Assembly (NCBI GenBank): GCA_001414345.1
Contig: LLCB01000397.1
Span: forward strand, 1 to 46,262
Direction: 5' to 3'
DNA length: 46,262 bases
Source of the DNA: Hymenoscyphus infarciens
Taxonomy: Eukaryota; Ascomycota; Leotiomycetes; Helotiales; Helotiaceae
Positions 1-12,832 of the stretch are shown piece after piece; position 1 is the stretch's first letter, and the number at the start of each line of letters is the position of its first letter. The position numbers and the translations under genes were made by a program. Under the pieces are notes generated by a model. It worked only from the letters and a program-made list of their open reading frames with translations, was not told where the DNA came from and searched no databases.

Positions 1-1740
1 TAACTCTTAAAACTAGAATAATATATATAAAGCTTTACTTTAGTAAATATTATAATATTATTATATATTATAGTACTATTAATAGTTAATTATAGTATTC
101 TATATTTATTATTAGTTTTTATTTAGTATTAGTTATAATACACGTATTTAAAGTTAAGAAAGAAGGTAGTCTTAGAAAGAAATTAGAAAGAATTACTAAG
201 TAAGAAAACGTAACTCTAACCTATTAAAATAAAATAGATAGAAATTTTTTAGAAAGACTATCTTAAAGAACGTATAATTTATAGTATAAAAGCTTATATA
301 AAGTATTTTCTTAGTCTTAGTTTTATAGTACTTATAAGGTAGTATAAAACCGACCTATACTACTCTCTCTGTTTTTGGTTTACAAAGAGGTAGTATAACG
401 CAAAATCTTATCAAGAATAAGACTTAGAAAGATATATTCTTTAAGATAATTAGACTACTATATAATATTCTAGAAGCTAGTAATTATTAGTTTATAACGT
501 ATTATAAATACTATATTATAAGACTTATAATAGAATAGTTAATATTTAATCTCTATCTTCTATATACTAAGTTATACTAATATAATAAGCGAGTAAAGTT
601 AAATACCTCTTTTAGTATAGTAGGCCTTTAAACTAATAATACTCTTATTCTCGCTAATAACGCTTTTACTAATAAAGAGAAGCTTACTATTAATAAGATA
701 GAGTTTATATCTAAGAAGAGAGAAAAGCTTACTATTAACTATCTAATTAAATTTAATAGAGAGCTAATTACTAAGTATTATAATAGCTCTATATCTCTTA
801 CTTAGAATTATATAAAACACTTAGATTTCATATAAAAGGTCTTAACTAAGATATCTAATATAAAAGAGAAATTATATATAGTAGATACTAAAGATTAATA
901 TATTATATAACGTACTAGAGAGGTATACTTAGCTATAGTATCTTAATCTAAGGCTGCTTTTAACTTATTATATACTACTTAAACTATTAATTCTTAAGAT
1001 AATAATATTTTACTTCTTAATAAGTGAATTTAATAGTAGATTAATAATCTTTTAAAAGAACTTAAATTCGTTAAATTAGATATATCTTCTCTAAAGTTAT
1101 ACGCTTTTACTAATAGATTATTTACTAATAATAAGAACTTATTATTATAAATCAGCTATATTATTATACTTATAGATAAGAATAATAATACTAATATTTT
1201 ATATTAGTCTTCTACTAAGTATAAGAGAATTACTTATAACGTTTTAGTATTAGAATTATATATAATAAGCTCTAGATTTAATATTATAGCCTTAATTAAA
1301 TTAACTCTTAAAAGTATTCTAGGATTTAAGGTTCTACTTATAACGTATACTAATTTAAAGTCTATTTATAAATATATAGCTAAATTAGATATAACTAAAG
1401 AGAAGCGACTAATAATTAGTATTATATAGCTATAAGAGACGTATAAGTTAAGAGAAAATAATAAGATTAAATAGATTAATAGTAAGAGTAATTCTACTAA
1501 TACTACAACTAAGAAGAGTTATTATAATACTTTATAAAAGTTAATTAAGATAAATAAGCTAGATATTAAACTTATAGAATAGATAGAATAGAATAAAGAA
1601 TAATAAGAGATAGAAATAGAGCCTTCTTATTAGCTAAAGATAGAGAATAGAGAGCTCTAATTAGTTAGATTAGAGATAAGTTTCTTAATAATTCTAGGTA
1701 ACTTTAATATTTTAGAGAGATACTAGTGTCGATATACTTA
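1..1740 (+). mobile_element. Copia-1: RIP-degraded Ty1/Copia retrotransposon, 3' half of pol
   Basis: Read on the plus strand through RIP stops, the frame at about 600-1,600 gives a fungal Copia RT followed by RNase H. The RT core reads VGLQTNNTLILANNAF, where the family has TDD (Asn codons at 635-640). It is followed by KREKLT and a QSKAAFNL-like stretch. From about 1,103 the RNase H part reads FTNRLFTNNKNLL and then SSTKYKRITYNVLVLELY, with LDITKEKRLIISI after it, all in the same frame as the RT. The window begins inside the element and pol fades out near 1,740. It is dead: stops throughout and catalytic Asp lost. It differs in sequence from Copia-2. Confidence 0.85.
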
Positions 1741-1904
1741 AGAGTAAGTAACTGCTCTTTTGAATAGTATACGTAGGAATACGTGACTTTCTTACTTAAG
1801 AACTATTTAGATAGATATCGTAGCTAGCTTTACTTAGTATATATAAACGAATATATAACTCTTTTTATATCGCTTTTATAATAATAAGTTATACTAATAA
1901 TATA

Positions 1905-2340
1905 TTTTATTTATTTATTTCTTTTAGATCTATTAGTCTATTAATATCTAAGAAGTATTTATATTATATATATATATATATATAGTATTTATTTATTTAT
2001 TTTAGACTTATTAATCTATTAAATTCTATTAAGTATAGACTTAATAAATATATATAAATAGATATAGATTAGATATCGACTTTATAATCTATAATATTCT
2101 ATTTATTTATTTATTTATTTTAGACTTATTAGTCTATTAATATCTAAGAAGTATTTATATTATATATATATATATATATAATATTTATTTATTTATTTTA
2201 GACTTATTAATCTATTAAATTCTATTAAGTATAGACTTAATAAATAGATATAGATAGATATAGATTAGATATCGACTTTATAATCTATAATATTCTATTT
2301 ATTTATTTATTTATTCTAGACTTATTATTTTATTAAAGAC
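1905..2340. repeat. Tandem repeat, 196-bp period, about 2.2 copies
   Basis: Two adjacent units (about 1,905-2,100 and 2,101-2,296) and the start of a third share long identical segments exactly 196 bp apart. Examples are TCTATTAATATCTAAGAAG at 1,937 and 2,133, the GACTTATTAATC segment at 2,005 and 2,201, and GATATCGAC at 2,072 and 2,268. Each unit contains a TTTA-type microsatellite, a (TA)n run and two copies of a TTTAGACTTATTA-like sub-repeat. Weaker copies of the sub-repeat, some inverted, continue to about 2,580. It lies between the Copia-1 end and the Copia-2 fragment and could be a RIP-affected minisatellite or an LTR/UTR region. Confidence 0.8.
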
Positions 2341-2768
2341 ACTTTTTTAATATTAATAAACTAATAAGTCTAAAATAAATATAGTAAATAAAGAAAATAT
2401 ATATAATATTTATATATTTTAAAGTCTAATAAATATAGTTTTATTAGTCTATTAACGTCTAAAAAGTGTTTATATTAGATATTTTATTTATTTATTAAAA
2501 GGCTTAAAACGTATTTATATTATATATATATTTTATTTTTTTATTTTAAGCTTATTAGTCTATTAAAGACTAAAAAGTATAGAGCTAATAGACGGATAGC
2601 TACGGATATAAGCTTACTCTACTATTTATAAGCTAAGAGTTTTAGTATTTCTTACGTAACCCGTGTTTTTATCTTTTAGCTTTTAACTTTTAAGTAGTAG
2701 TCTAAACACTAGATAGTATAATATAGATATATAGATAACTTCTTAATAGTAGAAGAAAAGTAGTATAT

Positions 2769-3245
2769 TATAATAGTATGAAATATATATAACTATAGTA
2801 GAGGCATATAAGAGTACGTATAGTAGAATAACGTATATAGATACTAGGTACTAATATAGAAGAAAATAATAACTGTCTCTCTTCTATACTAAATATAAAC
2901 GTCTATATATAAGAGGTTAGAAGCTGCTAAGTTCTAATAATAATAATAATTAAGCTCTACCTAATATAGCTAATACTAAATAATAAGAGCTAAAAAGCTA
3001 AATATATAACCTCTAAACCTTTAAAAAGCTAAATATATAATATCTAAACCTTAATCCCTTCTATATATTAATATTAGATATTAATACCTTTAGTACTTTA
3101 CTTATATAAGTATTAGTTATTTATAATCTCGGCTCTAGAGGTATTAAGAGTATTAGTAGTATTTAAGAGTATTAGTAGTTTTTATAAATACTAATAATTT
3201 AAGATAGTACTATTATATAATAATCTAGGATAGTATACTATTATA
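2769..3245 (-). repeat. Left LTR (3' LTR) of the Gypsy element
   Basis: This matches 10,302-10,778 over exactly 477 bp with only scattered C/T and A/G differences. It starts TATAATAGTA and ends TACTATTATA, a terminal inverted repeat consistent with RIP of ancestral TG...CA ends. The polypurine tract lies immediately inside at 3,246. Confidence 0.93.
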
Positions 3246-6200
3246 TCCTCTCTTATTTAAAAAGACTTATCTTAAGTCTTTAGTTATTAATTAGTATAGT
3301 ATTAGGTTAATTAGAGTATTATTTATCTCTTTATTATAAAGAATGTAATTTATCTACTATTATAGTATCTAGTAGTTAGAGTAGAGTCGGTAGCTAGTAG
3401 TATTATTATTTAAGAGCTAATTACTCTTTATTTACTACTATATACTATATAATAATAGATATAAATAAAAGAGAGGCTAATTATTAGCTATTAGATAGAG
3501 AGTAGTATATTACTATAGAGTTATTATATTCTTACTATTATTATATATTATAATAGTAATTATTAAGTAATAAATAATAATTATAAAGTAATAGCTATTA
3601 TTATAAGTAGTATATTAGTAAGCGACTTTTCCTTAATTCTAACTTCTCTTCTCCTTTTCTTTTTATTTAAATAATAAAAATAGTAAGAATACCTTCTAAT
3701 TAAGTATATTCTTATATACTAACTTATCTTCTAAAATATATATATATATTATATATATATATATAAAAGTAAGTTCTTCTCTCTTTAATTAGACCTAATT
3801 TAAAGCTAATCTAATATAGTAAAATGCCTCTTTTATATCTTTCTAGTATACTTCTAGCTACCTACTAAGTCTATTATGTTTAATACCTTTAGGTAAAATC
3901 TTAGAATAAAGATTATATATATACTTTTAAGAAGCTAAAGTCGAAGAAGTATAAGTACTATATTAAGTAGAATACTATATATATCTTAGTAAGTTTAATT
4001 CTAAATATATACTAAATTCGTTTTAACTTAAGTAGTTACTATAGTTTATTAAGAAGGAGTTTAATAAGCTTAAGCTTAAGAAGGAGAAGAAGGAGATTAA
4101 GAAGGCTACTAAGGTCTTAGATAAGGTATTAGTTATTACTAGTATAAAGGTATTAAAGAATAGTTTAAAGGTATAGTTTACTCTCTTAAAGAAGACTCGA
4201 GTACTTTATACTAAGGTTATTATAAGTACCTCTTACTTATTAGAGAGGTTTTAGTTACTAATATTTAATAGTTCTTATACTATATTATAGAGAGTAAGAC
4301 CTTTATTTAAACCTAGGTTTAGGTCCTCTTTAAGGCTTACTTAAAGAGTTTATAAGCGTCTCCTCTAAAGCTAGTTATAAGAGGTTGCTAAGGTAAGAAG
4401 CGTTCTTATAAGGAGAAGGTAGTAGAGGAAGAGCCGATTTAGGCTTCTTATACTTAAGAGAGTAGAGAAGAGGATAATAAGTTAAAGGAAAGAGAGGAGG
4501 TATAGGCTTTGTTTTAATAGTAACTTAGTCTTAGTTCTTTACTTTATTAATTTTAAACATTTCTACTAGTTAGTATTTTATCTTAGGTTTTAATTATAAG
4601 TTCTTTATTAAGAGTAACTAGAATTAAAGAGTATTAATAGAGTTTTATAAATTAACTCTTTTACTTAATTCTTTTCTAATTCCTATATATTAAGCTATTT
4701 AAAGAGGTGTTAGAATAGTCCTAGCTCTTTTAGATATTTAGTATAAAAGTCTCTTAAATAATATAGTAAACCTTAAAAATTATCTATAAAATACTAAGTA
4801 GGATCTAAATTATATCTAATCTATTTTACTTAGTATTATAACTATCTTCTAAAAAGTCTACTACTAAGTATTTCTTATATCTCCTATTCTTATATACCTT
4901 TAATAATATCTAGTAGAGACTCTAGAGCCTCTTATCCTAGTAGAGAGGTGTTTAGATTTTTTAAAAGTATATTAAAGATAAAAATATTATAAATTAATAA
5001 GCTTTTAAGAAGTTTTAGCTTATAGAAGTGTCTTATATATTCTAGTATTTTAAAAGGTCCTATCTACTATTTAGTAAGCTTTTAGCTAAGATGATTTATT
5101 TTAAGATTCTTAGTAGATAAGTAGACTTTATTTCTAATATCCTAGTTAATAGCTTTTCTATACTAATTTATACTATTCTTTATCTTTTTCTAAGCTTTAC
5201 TTATATTATTTTTAGTTATTTTTTAAGTAGAGTATATATGTTAAGCTACTTTTACTATCTTATTATAGTTAAGTTATTTTTAGGGAATAGAAGTCTTTAG
5301 TATATTCTAGTCTTATAAAGTCTTTAAGTTAAGTCTAAACTTAAGTTAATAAAAGGTTATACTAATAGATAAGTATAAAAGTATTATTTATACTTTATTT
5401 ATTAAAAGGATTAGTTATTTTAATAGTAGGTTATAAAGAGTCTTAGTCTCTAATTAATATATTAGTTTATTATCTCTATCTATTTATCTATTTATTTATA
5501 ATAGATAGTACTAAGCTTAAGCTTAATATTAATTATTTAATAAAATTTAGTTTAAAATAATAATATAAATTAAGGTTTTTAATTAGATGTAATTAATTTA
5601 AAGTAGTAGCTAAAATAGTAAATCTATTAAATAAAGAGTTTAGCTAGTCTTTTAGCGTCTATAGTTAAGTAATAAGGTATTAATACTAAATCCTTTTTAA
5701 GTTAGTTAATAAATACTAATATAGTATTAAATCTATATTTATCTTTTAAAAATAATTTAAAGTTTATATATAAATATTATATAAGATAGTTAAGTATAGA
5801 TAAGAGGTAAAGAAAGCCTTATTACTTAGTTTATTAAGAATAAGAGTATTTATAGGCTTAATAATTCTCTATATACCTTCTATAGTCTAAAAACATTCTA
5901 GCTTAGTAGTAGTATTATACTAATAACTAGTATATCTTCTTTATACTTAGATAAGTACTAGATACTTAGTTATAGACTTCTTAAATTAGTTTTATATAGA
6001 GTTTAGTATTTTTTTAAATATAAAGTCGATTTTTAAAGAGTAGTAAATTATCTAATAAAAGGTAGTATCTATTTAGAAGTTTATAATATTCTTTTTAAAA
6101 AAAGCTTAGGTTATCTTCTTTTAGCTTTTAAATTATATTTAAACTTATTTCTAGAATAATATCTAATTAAATTATATTAAGAGATATAGACTATTCTTAT

Positions 6201-9200
6201 AGAAAAGTCTAAGTAAGTTTAGTATTAATTTAAGAGTTTAAATAATTAGGTACTAAAAGGGTATATAAGTAGCTATCTACTTTAACTTAATTATAGGTTT
6301 TTAGGTCTTATTTATATTAAGTTAATATATCTACTTTTTAATTACTCTTTTTAAATATAAATTAAATCTAGAAGTTAAAGTCTAATAAAAACTCTATCTA
6401 TTAGACTTACTTAGTTATAAGTAGCTTAGTTATTATAAAGTATTCTAATAATCTATAATCTAAATATATATTAATATACTTCTAATATAATATAAGTTTA
6501 AGGTATTATTTCTTAAAAGCTTCTATAATAATAGATAGCTCTTTATTATAGATCTCCTAGTTTAATTTATAGCTAACTAGGACGTGTAAGTAGAACTTAA
6601 TAGAGTACTAAAGGCTATTATATTATTATAAGAATATACTTATTATTACTTTTTCTAAGAAGTCTATTTCTACCTTTATACTATAATTAAGATTAAAGTA
6701 GTATAAGGTTTAAATTATAAGTAGCCTAGTCTTTAGTACTTTAAAGGCTTCTTTATATTTAAGTGTTTATAGAAATAGCTTTATAGAGTATATTATTATA
6801 GTTAAGAGTTTAGTAATTTTAGTATAACTTTTAATAAATTATTTATAGAATCCTATAAACCTTAGATAAGACTTTATACTTATTATAGTATTAGGTTAAA
6901 CCTAGTTTTATAAAGGCTCTACTTTTTTAAGATTAACTTTATATTCTTTTATAATTAAGATAAATCCTAAGTATTTAACTCTAATAATACTAAATTTACT
7001 TTTCTTAATATCTACCTAAAGTCCTACTTCTTAGAGCTAATTTAGAACCTTCTTAATCTATTTTTTATATTCTTTAATAGTATTTAAATAAATTAAAATA
7101 TTATTTAAGTAAGTAATATAGAAGTTATTTAAATAATTAATTAAGATATTATTTATATAATATTAATAAGTAGTAAGGCTATTATAGAGTCTAAAAGAGA
7201 GGACTTTATATTTATATATACTATACCTAGTTCTAAATATAGTTATCTCTTCTAAGTTAGAGTCTATTTAAATATAATAAAAAGCTTATCTAATATCTAA
7301 TTTAGTAAAGATTTTAGCTATTTTTATCTTAGAAAAGAGCTTATTAATATAAGAGATTAGATAAGGATTATTTTAGATTAGAGTATTTAGCTTCTTATAA
7401 TTAATATAGAACTATAACTTATTACTATTAGCCTTTTAAATAAAGAGTACTAGAGAGGCGAAAGAGCTATTACTATTAATAATAAACCTTTTATCTAGGT
7501 TCTTTATAAGATACACCTTTATAGCTTTAAGTTTTATAATAAACTATTAATATAAAGGCGAAAAGGAGTTAGAAAGTAGCTTATTTAAAGTAATCTTATA
7601 GTTATATTTATAGTAAGAAGAGAGCTTATTAGAAGCTACTTTTAAGAATATATTTTTATAAAATAAGTAATATTTTAAGAGTTAGGCCTATATTAGAGCT
7701 CTTATCTTATCGTTATCTTAGAAAAGAGCTAATCTTTTATTAATAATCTAATCTAGCTTATAAATACTTATTATATAAAATTCTAAATTAGGCTATTTTA
7801 TATTAAAATATATTACGTTTATACTTATTTTATAAATAAAAGAGTATAAGGTCTAGCCTTTTAAGGCTATACTAGTAGTTTATAAGAGCTTTAGACTAAA
7901 GTTAGATATTAAAATTTTAAGAGATATTATTATAAATAGAAATATTAACTTAGTTATATTTATAAGTCTACTCTTTTTACGTCTTTCTTATTACTAGATA
8001 GTATATTCTCACTAGTAATTTAAAAAGAGTTTCTAGTTCTAGCTAGAAAGTAAAAGTAAAATTTCCTTACTATAGTAGAGAGTTAAGAGGTAGTCGACTA
8101 GCTAAGTAATCTAGTTCTTTAAGAGATTAAGAAGAACTTTAAAATAGTTTAACTACTTATTACTAATAATTAGGTCTTACTATTTAAAGTCTAGAATAAT
8201 AAAGAAGTAATTATAGATATAATATTTATCTATATTTAAATATAGTTATATAAACTAAGTTACCTAGCTTTTAGTACTATTATTATATCTATAAATAGAT
8301 ACTAAATAAGATAGTTTCTAGATCTATAAACCTATTACTTTTAATAATCGAAAAACTAGAGATTAATTTAAAAATAAGTATCTATTTACTCTTATATCTA
8401 CTAAAACTTATATTTTAATACTATATCTCTATATACTAAGAGTAGTATTTATAAGAAACTATTTTCCTTCTATAAGCTTAGAAAGGTTAAGTCTAGCTAG
8501 ATTATATTTATATAAGCCTAGAAAGGTATTTTTACTTAAGCCTCTTTATTTTCCTTCTAACTTAGATTAGAGTTAGAGTACTCTTTAAATAGTTATTCTT
8601 TCTTAGGTTAATTATCTATTTTATTAATACTAAGTAAATTAGAATAGTTAAGCTTAATATACCTAGGTTTCTTATAATTAAAACACTTTATACTAGTAAG
8701 GAATTAGTCTATAAACGAAGTCTTTAATCTTTTACTAGTAAAAGAGAGCTTAAGAGTTTAAGAAGTTTTTTAAGAAGTAGAATAAAGTCTATATAAGAGT
8801 AATAAGAGTTTTATTAATAAACTAGATAAGGATCGGTTACTATTAAGCTTTTAGTATAATAAGCTTATTATAACTAGTTTTTCTATACTTATTATACTAG
8901 TTATATATAACTTAATATTATAATACTATTTCTTATCTATAAATAAAAGGTCTCTTACTATCTTATTAAAGTTAGTATTCTACTATCTCTTACTATTAAC
9001 TAATTAGTTTTAGAGCTAAGATATAAGCTTCTTTTATATATAATAGAATTTATTTTACTCTAATACTTCTCTAAGTATTACTATACTTAAAAAGTAACTT
9101 TTAAATTCTATAAAACTTTCTTTTATATAACTCTTCTATCTTATCTAAAGAGACTAAAAGGTATTCTAGGCATCCTCTTTCTTATAACTAGTTAGATAGT

Positions 9201-10301
9201 AAGTATTAAGAAGTTTAATTATTTCTTTATAATCTTTAAATATTATCTTACTTATATTAGACTTATATTAGAGCTCTAAGTAGTTCTAGACGAGTTTTAT
9301 TATTATCTCTTAAATAAAGGCTTTATAAGTTAAAGATATCTAATAATAGTTAGTATTTATATAGAGTTAATTATATATTAATATTCTCTATTACTTATAT
9401 ATAAGTAATATACTATTATTTAAAAGTTTAATTTTCTTTATAATCTTACTTTTAATAGATTAAAGGGATTTTAAGATACTTTTAGGTTATAGGTATAGAG
9501 TAGGTTATTATAAGAAAGGAATATTAGAAGTAGAGTCTTATCTCTAATAATAGTTTAAAGAGAAAGAAGGAGGTATTTATATAAGTTAGATAGGACTTAG
9601 ACTTTAGTTATTATTTAGTAGTTACTAACTAATTTACTATACTAAGTCTAATAATTAGGTAATCTAATTATCTTACTCTAAAATTCTCTATTCTTTTTCT
9701 TAATCCTTAGCCTCTATAGCTTAGATTATACTCTATATCTTATCTATATTAGAGAAGTCTTATTAATCTCTCTAGCTTCTAAGTACTAAGCCTTTACCTT
9801 TATTATTCTTAGACTTCTTAGAGTTCCTAGAAGTATAGTTCTAAGTTAGAGACCTCTTAGTAGAGGCTTAACTTTATTCTCTAAAGAGGGGCTCTATACT
9901 TAGGAGTAGATCTTAAAAGGAATCTAGAGTCGCTCTAGATTCTAATATATTAAATATTAAATTAAGAAGAAGGAGAGGAGTAAGATTAGATTTAAAAGCC
10001 TTCTAGATAACTATTATAAGTTAACTTATTCACTGAATCTAGAGTTATTAGAACTCTTAAAAACACTTAGCGTATTCTAATCTCTTAATATATCTATAAT
10101 ACGATTTTTACTAGCTATCTATATAAATACTAAACCTTAGTATTACTAGCTATCTAAGTAGTCTCTAATTACCTAGCTATATAAGAATACTATTATAATA
10201 TTCTAAATTAAGAGTGAATTAACTTCTAAACAAAGAGTAGTAATAAGCTTAAAGGAGATATTATTAAAGCTATTACTAGTAAAGAAGAGTTATTATTTTT
10301 A

Positions 10302-10778
10302 TATAATAGTATAAAATATATATAACTATAGTAGAGATATATAAGAGTATATATAGTAGAATAATATATATAGATACTAGGTACTAATATAGAAGAAAAT
10401 AATAACTATCTCTCTTCTATACTAAATATAAACGTCTATATATAAGAGGTTAGAAGCTACTAAGTTCTAATAATAATAATAACCGAGCCCTGTCTAATAT
10501 AGCTAATACTAAATAATAAGAGCTAAAAAGCTAAATATATAACCTCTAAACTTTTAAAAAGCTAAATATATAATATCTAAACCTTAATCCCTTCTATATA
10601 TAAATATTAGATATTAATACCTTTAGTACTTCGCTTATATAAGTATCGGTTATTTATAATCTTAGCTCTAGAGATATTAGAGGTATTAGTAGTGCTTAGA
10701 GGTATTAGCAGTTTTTACGAATACTAATAATTTAGAATAGTACTATTATATAATAATCTAGAATAGCGTGCTATTATA
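10302..10778 (-). repeat. Right LTR (5' LTR) of the Gypsy element
   Basis: Second copy of the 477-bp LTR, with the same terminal inverted repeat. Some sites remain CG, CC or TG here but are TA or CT in the left copy (for example around 10,485, 10,632 and 10,768). The two copies were therefore mutated independently after insertion. Confidence 0.93.
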
Positions 10779-11724
10779 TATATTAGTAAAGTTAAAACTA
10801 ATCTATATATAAAGTTTTAGATAGAGAACCTAGATCTAGCTAGATATTTTCTTAGAGTATATATTTTATATAATAGAGAAAATAAAAAGCTATATCTTTA
10901 TTAAAATATTTATATCTTAAATATTCTTAAGCGTTTTAGTATAGAAGACTATAACTTAGTTATAACTTCTTTAAATTCTAGATATATAAACTTTATAATA
11001 CTAAATCTATAATAAGCCTCTTTTAAAAGTATAAAGAAGTACTAATTAATAGTAGAATTAGCTAATTATATAGCTATTCTTACTTATCTAGATATATTAT
11101 ATATAATATTAGTAGTATTAAAGTTTTTAGTTAACTCTTTATAGTAGTATATTCGAGTTATAAAACATCTTTTATAATGTTTTTAAGAGATAAAGAATTA
11201 GTATATTATATATAAAGAATTAGATCTAAAAAGACTAGAAGTATATACTAATACTAGTTATATAAATTATTTATATACTAGTAAATTAACTTCTAGATAT
11301 ATCTTCTTTTTAGAAGAGAGTATTATTACTTATTAATTCTAAAAATAATTAAATGCTATATTATACTTAATTAAATTAGTAAAAAAGAGAATATAAGTAT
11401 AGTTTTTACTCTTAGAATTAGAGTATAATAATAAAGATACTATATAAGTTTTAAGTAGAGAGTAAGTACTATAAAGCTATATAAATTATAGAGAATTCTA
11501 AATTATATTAATATATAAAAGAGTAAAGAAGCGTATAATAGAATTATATTATATATCTATAAATAATATACTAGTAGATAGATTAACTAAGATATTATAA
11601 GATAATAAGTATAAGAAGTTTATAAAGCTTTTATAGCTTATAAAGTTACTTATTTAGAATAGAAAAGTAATAGATAAAGTGATATAAAATACTAGTTTAG
11701 AGATTAAATCTTAAATAAGAGATA

Positions 11725-11917
11725 TATTATTATATTAGATTTTCACTCTTATAATAACTATCTAATTAGATATAGCTTACTCTTAGAGTATTTATACTTT
11801 CTCTTATATATAGTAGATAGTTTCTTTCTTCTTTATAGTAATAAATATCTAATTCTCTACTTTATACTTTTAAATACTAGTAATATCACTTCTCTTAATC
11901 TTAAACTTATAATAATA
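11725..11917 (+). repeat. LTR-like terminal repeat at the 3' end of Copia-2
   Basis: A sequence of about 193 bp lying directly after the Copia-2 RNase H reading recurs, diverged, at 24,819-25,007. Shared segments include AGCTTACTCTTAGAG and ATAGTAATAAATATCTA. Ends are TATTATTATA and TATAATAATA, inverted to each other. The position downstream of pol fits a 3' LTR; the 5' partner is not in the window. Confidence 0.75.
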
Positions 11918-12153
11918 TATTTATATAAAAGCTAAAGATTAAGAGAGTAAAAGAGTATATTTTTAATTTTAATAGTATATATTCTTAAATATATCTTTAA
12001 AAGAAGTATAAATAAGAGTATATAGTAGCTTCTTATCTTTAGTAGTAGATATATTAAAAAAGAACTAATATATATAAGCTAAATAAGCTCTTAGAAAAGT
12101 TATTATATTATTCTATTCTATATAATATAATACTATTATTTTTTATTTTATAC

Positions 12154-12832
12154 TATCTCTTTAGTTCGCTATATAACTTACGTAATTTAGTAGAACGCGG
12201 TTCTAATCTTATATTTCTAGCTTTAATATAAATTATTATCTTATTCTTTAAACTCTACTAAAGTATATAATAATATAGAAATTTAATAATAATTTATCTA
12301 TAATCTTATATTTAAAAAGCTCTACTAAAAAAAGAATTATTTTAGTATAAGTTAGTAAGTATATAACTTAAGTTTTCTCTATCCACTTCTACTACTATCT
12401 TTATACTCTTTTATTCTTCTTTTTACTTAATATACTTCTTCTAGAATAGCGTAAGAGGCTATTACTACTCCTAGTACTAAAAGGTCTACTAAAAGAGCTT
12501 TAAAAGCTACTAAAAAAGTTCTTAAAAAGCAGGCCTCTTAAGTACGCTCTATAGACGTGTTTCTCGATAACGAGTATAATTCTAATCTTATTAAATATAA
12601 TTATAATAATAATAAAAGAGTAAGAGATTTAAAGAAGAGATAGAAAGCGAGATACTACTATTATATATAGAATAATTTAGATTTTAATATCTTAGTACTT
12701 CTAAACTAGTTTAGTAGTATTATAGATTAAAGCTATCTAGATTTTAGTATAATTCTAATCTAAATAGAAGTAGTTTTAGACTAGACTTCTAATCACGTCT
12801 ATATATAAGTTATATAGCGAACTAAAGAGATA
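12154..12832. mobile_element. Short TIR element (about 680 bp), MITE-like or deletion derivative
   Basis: A perfect 27-bp inverted repeat bounds this interval: 12,154-12,180 (reading TATCTCTTTAGTTCGCTAT and on) and 12,806-12,832. The outermost bases are TA on both sides, so a TA target duplication is possible (element 12,156-12,830), though in an inverted repeat this cannot be told from the TIR itself. Inside, 12,430-12,720 is less RIP-mutated than its surroundings. It reads as a basic stretch (TKRALKATKKVLKKQAS) followed by an Asn/Tyr-rich stretch that was probably acidic, perhaps the start of a lost ORF. No transposase catalytic motif is visible, so I call it non-autonomous. Confidence 0.72.

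Larger units (their letters stand above)
2769..10778 (-). mobile_element. Complete but RIP-killed Ty3/Gypsy LTR retrotransposon (8,010 bp)
   Basis: Two 477-bp direct repeats bound an internal region of about 7.06 kb, flanked by TATAT at 2,764-2,768 and 10,779-10,783. Coding is on the minus strand. The RT reads KIFTKLDIR*AF (LDIR at 7,289-7,300), then a YLDD-type box now YLNNILIYL (7,082-7,123). The integrase C-terminal GPF/Y module reads IGPFKIL (5,043-5,063), preceded by VYLSTKNLKI. Order RT then integrase places it in Ty3/Gypsy. A polypurine tract (AAGAGAGGA on the minus strand) abuts the left LTR, as expected for minus orientation. I could not recognise the primer-binding site. Gag and protease should lie at about 8,000-10,300 but are too degraded to call. 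The 1.5 kb between integrase and the left LTR is longer than usual; 4,020-4,500 also reads as a Lys-rich frame on the plus strand, possibly a nested fragment. Confidence 0.92.
2620..11917 (+). mobile_element. Copia-2: RIP-degraded Ty1/Copia element, interrupted by the Gypsy element
   Basis: Copia-2 is split. Left part, about 2,620-2,768: the frame reads YRYIDNFLIVEEK, the Copia YVDD box with V-to-I and second D-to-N (YIDN at 2,728-2,739). Right part from 10,784: the same frame continues as KVKTNLYIKF, then LARYFLRVYILYNREN and YILNILKRFSIEDYN, the rest of a Copia RT. RNase H follows at about 11,255-11,350 (YTNTSYINYLYTSKLTSRYI) and the C-terminus at about 11,558-11,600 (ILVDRLTKIL). Removing the Gypsy element and one TATAT copy leaves the codon frame unbroken across the junction. 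A 193-bp LTR-like sequence ends the element. The region upstream of RT (integrase, gag) is not seen to the left, so the element was truncated or overwritten there. Confidence 0.82.

Noticed and set aside
3741..3770. (TA)n palindrome as an origin or regulatory site
   Set aside because: Simple TA runs are expected in RIP-saturated DNA and occur many times (1,965, 2,160, 15,478).
4020..4520. Separate nested DNA transposon on the plus strand inside the Gypsy 3' region
   Set aside because: A Lys-rich degenerate frame is visible but no TIR, target duplication or catalytic motif supports a distinct element; mentioned only under the Gypsy entry.
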